Of a DNA stretch of 32,236 bases, positions 24,110 through 32,236 are shown one piece after another. This stretch comes from a virus. Numbering within the stretch: the stretch's first letter is position 1; each line of letters starts with the position of its first letter. The stretch lies in the IMG/VR virus record IMGVR_UViG_3300030419_006051, positions 1-32,236 of that record. The stretch is one strand, 5' to 3'. A model generated the notes under the pieces. The model had not been told where the DNA came from and did not search any database. It saw nothing but the letters and a program-made list of their open reading frames with translations. The translations under genes and the position numbers were made by a program.

Positions 24110-25003
24110 ATGAGAACTGCAAAGCCGGGAATGATAGAAAAAGAACATTTTCAGATCTATATTACTCATCTTCCTACCGACAACACAATTAACTTTGATG
24201 GCTGGGTCACGGGATTTAGAGACAGTTTTGCTTCCAGCTGGAAAGGCACTCCGGTCTATGGACGCATGGATGACCTTTACAATTTTCAAGGAACTACGCG
24301 AAAGATAAGTCTGGCATTTGATGTTGTTGCTGCTAATAAAGCTGAAGCAGCGCGTAATATTAGGAAGCTCAATAAGTTAGCGCAGTTTCTTTATCCTACC
24401 TACACTCCTTCTATCGGTGACTCCGGCGGCGCAAACAGCCAAACTCTCCAAGCGGCGCCTTTGTTGAAGATGAAGTGGAATGGCCTTGTCTCAAATGCTT
24501 TGGACGGCGCAGGTCTTGTGGGGTTTTTGAATGGTTTTTCCTATGATCCTCAACTTGAATCCGGACAGTTTTTCGTTAAGGGCCGCGGCTCCGGTAAGCC
24601 CTTCATCGCATATCAGCTTCACCGCGTTCAGCTTCAATACACCGTGCTTCACACACATCTTGTTGGCTGGACACCGCGAGTGGTAGATTTGGGCGGCGGC
24701 GTTAGCAAGTACATCTTTGGTGGCGACGACGCGCGTGAATTAGGAGCCACCTTCCCAGTGGCAATATCCGACCCAATCATACTTCCAGAAGATGGGTCTG
24801 TTCCGGAAGAGACAACACAAAATCCGGCTGCCCCTGCGCCCGTAAATCCGGGCGAATCCGCACCTCCGACGTTGATAGTTGGTGACGACCCATGGGGAAT
24901 CGGCGCCGAACCGCTTCCCGAGGGAACTACTGAGGTCGATGAAGCGAGCGAGCAGGCTGTTCTTACTCCCGCCAGCGATAATCCGTGGGGAGTGCCACAA
25001 TGA
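24110..25003 (+). CDS. Baseplate/tube-initiator-like structural protein
   Basis: A 297-residue protein with a strong GGGAGGAGG ribosome site. Residues about 25-100 include NFDGWVTGFRDSFASSWKGT, VYGRMDDLYNFQGTTRKISL and LNKLAQFLYPTYTP. This W-x-x-x-x-VYGR...FQGT-x-R-x-I-x-L-x-FD pattern is familiar from baseplate proteins of aquatic myoviruses. The C-terminal ~80 residues are Pro/Glu-rich and probably disordered, ending in two WG(I/V)-type repeats (DDPWGIG, DNPWGVPQ). It follows the tape measure and overlaps a LysM/gp53-like gene, consistent with a tube-initiation or hub-adjacent role (analogous to gp48/gp54). The exact counterpart is not established. Confidence 0.65.
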   Translation: MRTAKPGMIEKEHFQIYITHLPTDNTINFDGWVTGFRDSFASSWKGTPVYGRMDDLYNFQGTTRKISLAFDVVAANKAEAARNIRKLNKLAQFLYPTYTPSIGDSGGANSQTLQAAPLLKMKWNGLVSNALDGAGLVGFLNGFSYDPQLESGQFFVKGRGSGKPFIAYQLHRVQLQYTVLHTHLVGWTPRVVDLGGGVSKYIFGGDDARELGATFPVAISDPIILPEDGSVPEETTQNPAAPAPVNPGESAPPTLIVGDDPWGIGAEPLPEGTTEVDEASEQAVLTPASDNPWGVPQ

Positions 25004-25335
25004 GTAGATATAGCAGCCGCCGGCTTTTAAGGAACGATCTTGAAGAGTACGAGGAGTTTTTAGACGAGAGAGGTGTAAAACAAATTACACATTTTGGGAC
25101 AGGTGTGTTAAAATACCCTACTGTGAGTCAGATTTCTCGCCTCCAGAGTGTACAACACGTATGGAAAACCGGGGACAGGTATTACAAGCTCGCAGCCGAA
25201 CACTATGGTAACCCGCGCTTGTGGTGGGTTATCGCTCATTATAATAAGAAACCCACAGAATCCGATGCAAATCTCGGCGACATCATTTATATTCCTCTTC
25301 CTTTGGAGAAGATTCTTTCATACATTACGGACTAA
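25000..25335 (+). CDS. LysM-like baseplate protein, gp53-like
   Basis: A 111-residue protein. I chose ATG 25000 because it forms an ATGA overlap with the previous stop and has GGGGAG 8 nt upstream; the in-frame ATG 24985 is less well placed. The C-terminal half (GDRYYKLAAEHYGNPRLWWV, IAHYNKKPTESDANLGDIIY, IPLP) is a LysM-like signature: a D-x-x-x-x-LA-x-x-xYG-x-x-x-LWW-x-IA-x-x-N core, then G-D-x-I-x-IP. T4 gp53 and small LysM proteins of many contractile phages use this fold to bind the baseplate hub and wedge. No lytic activity is implied. Confidence 0.75.
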   Translation: MSRYSSRRLLRNDLEEYEEFLDERGVKQITHFGTGVLKYPTVSQISRLQSVQHVWKTGDRYYKLAAEHYGNPRLWWVIAHYNKKPTESDANLGDIIYIPLPLEKILSYITD

Positions 25336-25338
25336 CCT

Positions 25339-28300
25339 ATGACGACGACAACAGCGGCCACTCGACGGTGGTTTAATGATACAAAAGTAGGTAACTATAC
25401 AATAGCTGAGGCTTTTGTGATTATGTTTTTGTATGAGTATTTAACTAAAGATGATGACGATGTTGCGGCGGATAGGTTAAATGCGTTCATTGAAAAATAT
25501 GCCGAACTGTTCCCAGAGTTCCAGGCTACATCCTCAACTTCCGATAACATCGTAGCCAAACAATTCAAAAAAGAGTCGATGAGCGAACTTCGTCAGAGAA
25601 TCAAGGGTGACGATTATTTGGGCTCTCATGATAACGGAGCGTACAAAACGCTGCTTCAGATGTGTCGGCAGATGTTTACAGACCCCAGGGGTAGGCAACA
25701 TTATTACAATCTGGTTTACCATATGGAAGATATTATTTATGAGGAGAATACCGACACCGGAGTGAATACAAAAGGATACATTTCCAACGCACCATCAAGC
25801 GAAGTTAGGGAGACGTGGCGAATGCCCGATGTGGGTGACGATGGGGACACCGAAGTGACGAAAATGGACTGGGTGTTGTTTGGTAGTCTTGCCAATGCGA
25901 CCGCACTATTGTCTAAAGGCGCCATGGATAAATCAATAGATGAAGGCCTCTTAGATAAGGCCTCCGGCCAAAGCTATGATGATTTTTTATCAAAAGTCGA
26001 TAGGTTTTTTGGGAACCCGTCCGAGGCCTCCGCCCAGTATAGTACAATTAGCGCCTACAGAAAGCGTAAGCAAACCAAGGGCCCCAACAAGGGGTGGAAA
26101 CCCCGAAGCGATCCCAGCAAATTCATAGCACTTCAATATCCTCTGAAGCGCCCAGAGGAGCCCGGTTACTTCACGGATTCCCTAACACTGTGGAAGATAA
26201 AAAAAGAAGCAGACGGCACCTACGACAAGGATGGAATCCCGTATATACTTACAAATGAAGCCATCGAACTCAAGGACTGGTCGGAGGTAACCGGAAAGCT
26301 TTTAACCCTGGACGATAATGTCCAATATTGGCACGCTGACGGTGCTCCGGACGCCTTCACAGCCAACAAACGCCGTGTTGTCGGCGACGAGCGCGGCCAC
26401 CTTACGCCTAAACCCGAAGGCGGTATGGTAAGGTTGCTTAAAGATGGATTCGTCGTTGAAGGTACTTTTGAATACACCCCTAGTACCGATAGCGGCGCGC
26501 CACATACAGTTATATTAAGTGGCTTAAATCGAGCGCCCCCAGCGGACCAGAAGGCCCAAGAAATCTGGGCGGGCACCACAGCAAACGAGCGCTTTAAGGA
26601 ACTAACAGTGCCCGGAGGCGATCAAGGTTGGAAAACCTTTTTTCCCAACGGGGAAGTTAAATATTATAAATGGGGCTCCGGCGATTACCTAGGCGAACCC
26701 ATTGGGTCTTTTAAAGATAAGGTGCTGCCTTCGATGGTTCGCATATTTACGCCTCCCGCAAAAATCCCTGGGACTGATCTTGACAACCCGTTGCGGTTCA
26801 ACGATTGGGAGGGCCAAAAAAAGAAGCCCCTGCTCAACTCGTATGACACCACAATACCGGGTGTTAGGGAACAACTCTATGCGTTTTGGGAACAAACGGG
26901 CGAAGTTCAATTTAAATATTATGTTAAAGATCCCACGCAGTGGCCAACTCCCGGAGTCTTCCTGGCCCCCACGGCCCACGATTTCAGCAACTGGGCTGAG
27001 CCCTATAAGTTTGGTGGTTCAGCACAGTATTTTGATTATGACCCAACTTATAATCATAGGGCCGACGACGCCGCGCAGGCCTCTGGCCTCGCAGCTGTTA
27101 GTGTTTATACATCCCGAATCATTGCGAGGGTCGCTCGCTGTTATCCGGACCTAATAAACAAGCTTCTTGTACAAGTCCTTCAGGGTATTTTAACAGAGGA
27201 GGAGCAGGTCGCGGCGAAGAAGAAAAAGAAATCGCTAGCGGAACCACGCCCGGCGCAACCAGAGGTCGAAGTCGAAGGCCTGAAGCCGTACGATCTGCAG
27301 TGTTTTTTGATTCAAAATATTCGTAATCTTACAAAAGCCAAAGACACAGAGATTCAAAAAAGGGTTGACGAGGGCAAAGGCGCCTACGAAAATTTATCTG
27401 TGATCGTAGATTTAAAAAACCATGAAGTGGTGGAAAATCCATTTGTAGGCCCCGTTTCGGGCCCCGCCCGAGGCGTGCAGCCCGGTAATATGATATCCTA
27501 TATCCATCACGGAGGCCCAGAACAAACACAAAAGGTTAATGCTTTATTAAGTCTTTGTCCGGATGCATATGCTCTGTTGCAGCCGTATATTAAAATATAT
27601 CGCGTGGACTATAAAGATGACGACACGCTGGTTCCATATCGAGAAACAGAAATACCTTTTCCAACTTTTATAGATCCTAAAGATATTGAAGAAATAACCC
27701 GGGGCACTTTGGGAAGATATGGTGGAGCTGGAATTAAATCCTTTTCGTGGAAGCTGGACGGTGTTAACCCGGCCGAGGTCGAGAATAACATCACGGCCAT
27801 GCTTCAGCTGAGGTTTCAAACCCTTCAAGACCTGTTTTCCCTAAATCAGAGCCTCGCAGCCGGCGGGGACGCCCCCGGTTACCTGGATTTAATCATTGGA
27901 TCGGGCACATCCTTTCGAAGTGCGCCTGCCGAGGCCCCAAAAGCCAATCCTCGGTCATCCCCGGGGTGCACTGATTTTTTGAGCGAGACTTACGAAGGTG
28001 CAAGATTTAGAATAAAGGCCGCTGTAGGGTGGGCCACCCCACCCGGCTTCGCTAATATGCCGTTTAGAAATTTCCAGAAGCCCATGGGTGCTTCTTCGCA
28101 GACCTATGGACAGTTTCTCGAACAGGCAATAGAAGAGTCTCGTGTAGGACTATATCTTCAGGTAGTGGGCCATGAGTTGAACTTTAACGAAGATGGTGGA
28201 GTAGATCTCCAGGTGAGATATCAGGCCGAATTGGACGGTATTTTGAAGGCGCCTAATGCTGATATTTTCATGGGGGGCACCGAATTTGACGAAACGCTAA

Positions 28301-29898
28301 AAGAGTTGCGTCAGGCCCTAAAGACATCTGATGAGGCGGACGCAGAGTATATTGAGTCCAATCAAGATAACACAAATGAGATAGATAGGCTCTCAAAGAA
28401 GCGTGAGAAGAAGCTAGAAGAAATGGCCAAGCTAACAACTAAAAACAAAGCCTTGAAGTATAAAAGATTTCTGTGTAACCTGTACGATAAGAGCCAGATT
28501 TATATGCTACGCGTCCCAGTAGACGAACTGCGACAAAGGCCTGAGGACATGACTGCAACGCAACGCGCTGCTTTAGCTAATAACCGCCTCGACCCTAATG
28601 GAAATTACGTTGACATAGAGTTGAGCGCCCAACGCGCTAGCGAGACCGATGTTGGCACGCTTATAACTTCTGCAGAAGATGCAGTTAACCGCGCGGTGCA
28701 AACGAGGACCAACAATCCAGAGAATCTTGGTGACGTAAATCGATCAGTTATTAGAAGCCTGAGAAAAGATAAGAAGAGTATTGTAGAGCCTGAGTTTTTA
28801 GATGTACCGTACTTTTATCTAGGCGATCTTATTGACGGGGTGTTGTCGTATTTGAAAAACATTGTGGATCTCGGCTCCGGAGTAGACGGAAGTTTCCAAA
28901 TGCTTCTATCTAACATCGAAATACTAGATCCTCTTTTGGCCTTTAAATATCCCGAAGTCAGTGTGATGTGTGGGGATGTTGATGGGCAGATTGTCCAGCG
29001 CGCACTGGCGGATATCGATCCTTTAAGATTTAAGAACTCCCATATGCTAGCGTTCTACACTAATATCGGCAGTCTTCCTGTATCGCTGGAATATTTCCAG
29101 GAATGGTTCGTTAACAATATCGTACGACCCCAGCGGGAAACTTATACCTTTATTAACTTTCTTAAGCAGATTTGTAATTCTCTTATTGGTAGGGCATTTA
29201 ACTCTAAGTGTTTTGGCGACACTCTGAACTTCAATTTAAGGTTTGATACGGCCAACTTTGTTTTAGATAAATCCTTCACATCTCAGATTGTTAGTCCAGA
29301 TGCCGTCGCGCGCTCAAAGTTTGCAGCAGCACAAAAGGCCTCGGTCGCCATGAATCAGGATGAGGGAATATATCCTGTTATTCCTAGTTTGGTGTTGTAT
29401 TCTCCAAATTCGAGGCCATCGGTTAGCAAGAGCGAAATCGAAAATATCCAAAATGGAATCTATACGCACTATATTGGTGGTAGCTGTGGCCTTAGTAAAA
29501 AAATATCTTTTCACAAAACTGATATGCCTTATATGAGAGAAGCTCGACTCCAGCGCGAAGGCTCGCTATCTGCGCTGCAGCTGCGGGAGCTTTATAATGT
29601 CAACATTGATATGGTGGGAAACACCCTGCACAGGAATGGTCAATATATTAAGGTTGATCCAACGGCCATTGGGGTGGGCTCTATCGAATCATTAGGGTCT
29701 ATTTCGAATGCTGCTCAATTGTTGGGTATTGGAGGATACTATTTGATATCGTCAGTATCTCATACGATCAGTCGTTCCGGGTTCGACGTGAAGGTTGCTG
29801 GCTTGCAAGAAGGAATTAACCTGGACACAGGAACTCTCGTCGCGATCCATGAGTTTGAAGGCAAAAAGACAGATCCCAAAACAGATCCTGATAGCTAG
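25339..29898 (+). CDS. Very large baseplate protein, candidate hub
   Basis: A 1519-residue protein with no family I can firmly name. Landmarks: a hydrophobic N-terminal helix (IAEAFVIMFLYEYL, about 22-35), a Lys-run and Pro/Glu linker near residues 627-645, a coiled coil near residues 1005-1040 (EIDRLSKKREKKLEEMAKL), and a C-terminal domain. The last ~60 residues (GIGGYYLISSVSHTISRSG, then DVKVAGLQEG) resemble the closing beta-hairpins of phage hub proteins of the gp27/gpD type, which often read G-x-Y-x-(I/V)-x-x-V-x-H-x-(I/F). Its place after a gp53-like LysM gene supports a baseplate hub fused to extra domains. Ribosome site is weak, and the start lies 3 bp after the previous stop. Confidence 0.65.
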   Translation: MTTTTAATRRWFNDTKVGNYTIAEAFVIMFLYEYLTKDDDDVAADRLNAFIEKYAELFPEFQATSSTSDNIVAKQFKKESMSELRQRIKGDDYLGSHDNGAYKTLLQMCRQMFTDPRGRQHYYNLVYHMEDIIYEENTDTGVNTKGYISNAPSSEVRETWRMPDVGDDGDTEVTKMDWVLFGSLANATALLSKGAMDKSIDEGLLDKASGQSYDDFLSKVDRFFGNPSEASAQYSTISAYRKRKQTKGPNKGWKPRSDPSKFIALQYPLKRPEEPGYFTDSLTLWKIKKEADGTYDKDGIPYILTNEAIELKDWSEVTGKLLTLDDNVQYWHADGAPDAFTANKRRVVGDERGHLTPKPEGGMVRLLKDGFVVEGTFEYTPSTDSGAPHTVILSGLNRAPPADQKAQEIWAGTTANERFKELTVPGGDQGWKTFFPNGEVKYYKWGSGDYLGEPIGSFKDKVLPSMVRIFTPPAKIPGTDLDNPLRFNDWEGQKKKPLLNSYDTTIPGVREQLYAFWEQTGEVQFKYYVKDPTQWPTPGVFLAPTAHDFSNWAEPYKFGGSAQYFDYDPTYNHRADDAAQASGLAAVSVYTSRIIARVARCYPDLINKLLVQVLQGILTEEEQVAAKKKKKSLAEPRPAQPEVEVEGLKPYDLQCFLIQNIRNLTKAKDTEIQKRVDEGKGAYENLSVIVDLKNHEVVENPFVGPVSGPARGVQPGNMISYIHHGGPEQTQKVNALLSLCPDAYALLQPYIKIYRVDYKDDDTLVPYRETEIPFPTFIDPKDIEEITRGTLGRYGGAGIKSFSWKLDGVNPAEVENNITAMLQLRFQTLQDLFSLNQSLAAGGDAPGYLDLIIGSGTSFRSAPAEAPKANPRSSPGCTDFLSETYEGARFRIKAAVGWATPPGFANMPFRNFQKPMGASSQTYGQFLEQAIEESRVGLYLQVVGHELNFNEDGGVDLQVRYQAELDGILKAPNADIFMGGTEFDETLKELRQALKTSDEADAEYIESNQDNTNEIDRLSKKREKKLEEMAKLTTKNKALKYKRFLCNLYDKSQIYMLRVPVDELRQRPEDMTATQRAALANNRLDPNGNYVDIELSAQRASETDVGTLITSAEDAVNRAVQTRTNNPENLGDVNRSVIRSLRKDKKSIVEPEFLDVPYFYLGDLIDGVLSYLKNIVDLGSGVDGSFQMLLSNIEILDPLLAFKYPEVSVMCGDVDGQIVQRALADIDPLRFKNSHMLAFYTNIGSLPVSLEYFQEWFVNNIVRPQRETYTFINFLKQICNSLIGRAFNSKCFGDTLNFNLRFDTANFVLDKSFTSQIVSPDAVARSKFAAAQKASVAMNQDEGIYPVIPSLVLYSPNSRPSVSKSEIENIQNGIYTHYIGGSCGLSKKISFHKTDMPYMREARLQREGSLSALQLRELYNVNIDMVGNTLHRNGQYIKVDPTAIGVGSIESLGSISNAAQLLGIGGYYLISSVSHTISRSGFDVKVAGLQEGINLDTGTLVAIHEFEGKKTDPKTDPDS

Positions 29899-29913
29899 AC
29901 TAGTTAAAGTGAT

Positions 29914-31221
29914 ATGACAAACACATTTGACTATACAGAAGAAGACTTAGCCAATCCGGCAGGAAGTAACAGCCTATCGCCGCGTGCAAAGTTTTTTCAG
30001 CGCACTCTCTATAAAGAGGTCATATATCCAGAAAATGTTACAAAGCCCTTGGATAGCTGGTATGACAAAAACTTCTTTGGCCGAGTCGACAAAGAGCAGC
30101 ATTGTGTTATTCCCCGAGCGGGGCGCCTAGTCACTATGCAAAACGCTGGGTCCCCGTCGCTATGGTGTTTGGATTTTGTTAATGTGGCTTTTGGCGATTT
30201 CGTGTCTCATATGAAGAATGCCTTTTTAACGGGGTGTATTAACCGAAGCGGAAACTCGGTATTATATGATATGCGGGCCGTTATGGCGTATACTAACCCG
30301 TCCGTTAAATATCAGACCTATTTGAATGCTCTGATAGAGGCCTTTATAGTGAGCTATACGCCCTCATCATCCGCTCCTATAAAGAACTTCAAAGACTTTA
30401 AGCCCGTCTTTCTGGGGTATCTTCGTGAAATGTCTAAGAGCTATCCTGTTACAATGCCCGGGCTTTTGCTCTCGGGGTTTGCAAGCCCGATGATAAGTGG
30501 GCTTAAGATTGCCATAGATACCCAGGATGCCGGCAATGATTCTATAAAGTATGAAAACTTTATTAATGATCCAAACTTTCTTTACTATATTCAATCAGCT
30601 AAAAAGTTTGGTTTTTTGGTCGACAAGAACGCACCATGGATATTAACAGCAGATCTTTTTTCTGACGCAGCCTTGAGTTACATAGGCTTGTATGCTACGC
30701 CCACTGGCCAGTACGTATCCGAAAATAATTTCTTTGCAACCTATTTTTATAATATTCGATCTGTAGCCGTTGGTCAGTTTTCATCTTTTATTAGGGATGC
30801 ATATAGAAAGTTTTCGGATAGAAAGCCTCTCTATGAGGAAGAGAAAGTTCATTTTCGGCGTTGCAACAACCCTTCTGGTGGCGTTTTGGAGGAGGAGTCA
30901 TTTTATCGAGCCTACCTGGCGCCATCTGATCAAATGACGGATCAAGAGATCATAGAACTGTATACTTTTTTGAGGACCCAAGAGACTCAGGCGCCCGTTG
31001 AGGTTCTTGAGACAGCAAGACAAAAATGCTACGAACTCTATCGTACATATGGCGCACCAGCCATGCAACAGCAGATCCCAATATACTTGGATAACCTGTA
31101 CAAAAATTATCTCTACCCCAAAAACTATCATATGAATTCTAAAATCAGTCTTGACAGCGACAGCATTCCTGATATACTGGATACAGCTGCTGAAATAGTG
31201 GCATCATTAACTACCGGATAA
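29914..31221 (+). CDS. Unrecognised probable virion protein
   Basis: A 435-residue protein, aromatic-rich (Phe, Tyr) and of mixed alpha/beta character. Motifs visible include FFGRVDKEQHCVIPRAGRLV, FVNVAFGDFVSHMKNAFLTG and PVFLGYLREMSKSYPVTMPG. I recognise no family. It follows the giant baseplate gene after 15 bp with only a weak ribosome site, so it is probably translationally coupled. Location suggests a baseplate or tail protein. It ends 9 nt before the start of the polymerase gene. Confidence 0.6.
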   Translation: MTNTFDYTEEDLANPAGSNSLSPRAKFFQRTLYKEVIYPENVTKPLDSWYDKNFFGRVDKEQHCVIPRAGRLVTMQNAGSPSLWCLDFVNVAFGDFVSHMKNAFLTGCINRSGNSVLYDMRAVMAYTNPSVKYQTYLNALIEAFIVSYTPSSSAPIKNFKDFKPVFLGYLREMSKSYPVTMPGLLLSGFASPMISGLKIAIDTQDAGNDSIKYENFINDPNFLYYIQSAKKFGFLVDKNAPWILTADLFSDAALSYIGLYATPTGQYVSENNFFATYFYNIRSVAVGQFSSFIRDAYRKFSDRKPLYEEEKVHFRRCNNPSGGVLEEESFYRAYLAPSDQMTDQEIIELYTFLRTQETQAPVEVLETARQKCYELYRTYGAPAMQQQIPIYLDNLYKNYLYPKNYHMNSKISLDSDSIPDILDTAAEIVASLTTG

Positions 31222-31230
31222 GGAGGTTCC

Positions 31231-32236
31231 TTGCTGTTTCAGGTCCTAGACACAAAAGCGGATTGTGTCGGCTACTACGCCAATAATGTAATATATCCAG
31301 ATCGACCACTCCCTCTGAAGGGAAGTACTTGGGACTACTCGCCGCACCTCCTCGGGCAAGACTACGAGATTGCACGTATTTACAGCCACGGAGCGACGAT
31401 TACAGACGTTTGTCCGGAGGATCTGAAGGAAGACTGGGAGAAGATCAAAAAGACGCTCAAATCGTGCCTCAAAGCCTTCTCCACGGCAGCCATAAATATG
31501 CATGAAAACTGCTTCTATGATTTGGTGCCGGAATACTTCCTTTATCAATACTTGGAGGCCAAGAATCGAATCACGCAGCATGTGTTCGACACCCATGTGC
31601 GCCCCGAGAATTATCAACACCTCCATAACCTTGTGGAAATGGTGACGGACATTCGTGCACGCCACTTGAATGTGGATCTGGCGCCCATTAAGCATCTTTT
31701 GAGTTCTGTAAAAGGCCAGAACTTCCATCGCACGGCCCAGACTGTTCGCCACGTGTGTGATTACAACCCATGGGGCACCATAACTGGTCGTCTTGCCGCC
31801 AATCCTAAGAGTTTCCCCATTCTCACGATGGGCAAAGAGTTTCGTTCCTGCATCAAGCCGAATAATGACTGGCTTCTGGAGTTGGATTTTAACGCTGCGG
31901 AACTACGGGTTCTGCTGGCACTTTCGGGTCAAGAGCAGCCCCAAAACGACATTCACGATTGGAATGTAAAGAACGTTTTCGGAGGCGCCTTAAGTCGTGA
32001 AGAGGCCAAGGTTAAGACTTTTGCATGGCTGTATTCCAGCAATGAAAACAAGGACTTAGAGCGACTTTATACCAAGGATTTTGTGCGGAATAAGTACTGG
32101 GACGGCTTTAAAATTAAGACGGATTATGGTAGAATAATAGAGAACGTAGACGAGCACCATGCTCTCAATTACATCGTTCAAAGCACCACGATTGACATGG
32201 TGCACGAGCAGGCTTACAAGGTCTACGAGCTTTTGA
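31231..32236 (+). CDS. Compact family A DNA polymerase, 3'-truncated by the window
   Basis: The frame is open from TTG 31231 to the window edge, giving 335 codons. TTG is chosen because a near-perfect AAGGAGG ends 4 nt upstream and no ATG occurs before about codon 91. Family A palm motifs are clear. TGRL (185-188) corresponds to the TGRLSS region. LELDFNAAELR is motif A, with D219 and E224 matching Pol I D705 and E710. R256, K260, F264 and Y268 match the O-helix R754, K758, F762 and Y766. A Q317 helix (NYIVQST) matches QGT. Motif C lies beyond the window. Only about 180 residues precede TGRL, so no 3'-5' exonuclease domain fits. It probably replicates or repairs phage DNA. Confidence 0.82.
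   Translation, partial: MLFQVLDTKADCVGYYANNVIYPDRPLPLKGSTWDYSPHLLGQDYEIARIYSHGATITDVCPEDLKEDWEKIKKTLKSCLKAFSTAAINMHENCFYDLVPEYFLYQYLEAKNRITQHVFDTHVRPENYQHLHNLVEMVTDIRARHLNVDLAPIKHLLSSVKGQNFHRTAQTVRHVCDYNPWGTITGRLAANPKSFPILTMGKEFRSCIKPNNDWLLELDFNAAELRVLLALSGQEQPQNDIHDWNVKNVFGGALSREEAKVKTFAWLYSSNENKDLERLYTKDFVRNKYWDGFKIKTDYGRIIENVDEHHALNYIVQSTTIDMVHEQAYKVYELL

Noticed and set aside
27210-27235. A-rich Lys run in the 1519-residue gene as a slippery site
   Set aside because: It lacks a proper A AAA AAG heptamer, and the zero frame continues for hundreds of codons. It simply encodes a Lys-rich linker.
29897-29906. AGACTAGTTA before the gene at 29914 as a promoter motif
   Set aside because: It has two mismatches to CAACTAGTTA, overlaps the upstream stop, and ends only 7 nt before the start codon, too close for a promoter.
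31246-31752. 168-codon open frame on the minus strand
   Set aside because: It lies wholly opposite the polymerase frame, which carries clear family A motifs. The minus-strand product has no recognisable features.
1-32236. tRNA genes, integrase, insertion sequences
   Set aside because: No cloverleaf, terminal inverted repeats, recombinase or transposase motifs were recognised on either strand by eye.

Overview
The window reads as part of the genome of an uncultured, tailed, contractile (T4-like myovirus) phage, probably from a marine or other aquatic setting. Every supported gene lies on the + strand, packed with 1-40 bp gaps or ATGA-type overlaps. A gp23-type major capsid protein, a gp18-type sheath and a gp19-type tube are recognisable from memory of the T4 families. 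The aquatic origin is an inference from resemblance to remembered cyanophage and pelagiphage-type proteins. No terminase, portal or prohead protease is in the window.

Layout. (1) 1-1.8 kb: the end of an unknown gene, two genes with short amphipathic N-termini that may be capsid-targeting sequences, and a phage-encoded ribosomal protein bS21. (2) 1.9-11.6 kb: an adhesion or appendage block. It holds a small virion-like protein, a tandem pair sharing a neck/head-closure-like domain (the second copy fused to a fibre), two more long fibre-like proteins, and a possible lectin-fold (LamG-like) adhesin. (3) 11.6-14.5 kb: acidic scaffold and major capsid protein. (4) 14.6-20.4 kb: two neck/tail-completion proteins, an unusually long sheath, and the tube. 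(5) 20.4-24.1 kb: a gp26-like tail/hub assembly chaperone whose reading frame appears to continue by programmed frameshift, a small conserved-looking protein, and a tape-measure protein. (6) 24.1-31.2 kb: baseplate genes, including a LysM/gp53-like protein and a 1519-residue candidate hub. (7) 31.2 kb to the end: a truncated-by-window, compact family A DNA polymerase with a TTG start.

Expression. Three rho-independent terminators (7251, 14560, 21423) are each followed within about 10 nt by a copy of a motif with core ACTATTTA or CTATTTA. The motif also lies 18-40 nt upstream of other structural genes and is a good candidate for this phage's late promoter. Its orientation is the reverse complement of the classic T4 late box, which makes it worth checking.

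The most noteworthy points are the frameshift at the chaperone/tape-measure junction, the neck-domain-to-fibre fusion, bS21 embedded among virion genes, the exonuclease-less polymerase at the end of the tail operon, and the promoter motif. All family assignments come from reading the sequence and from memory. No database search was run.
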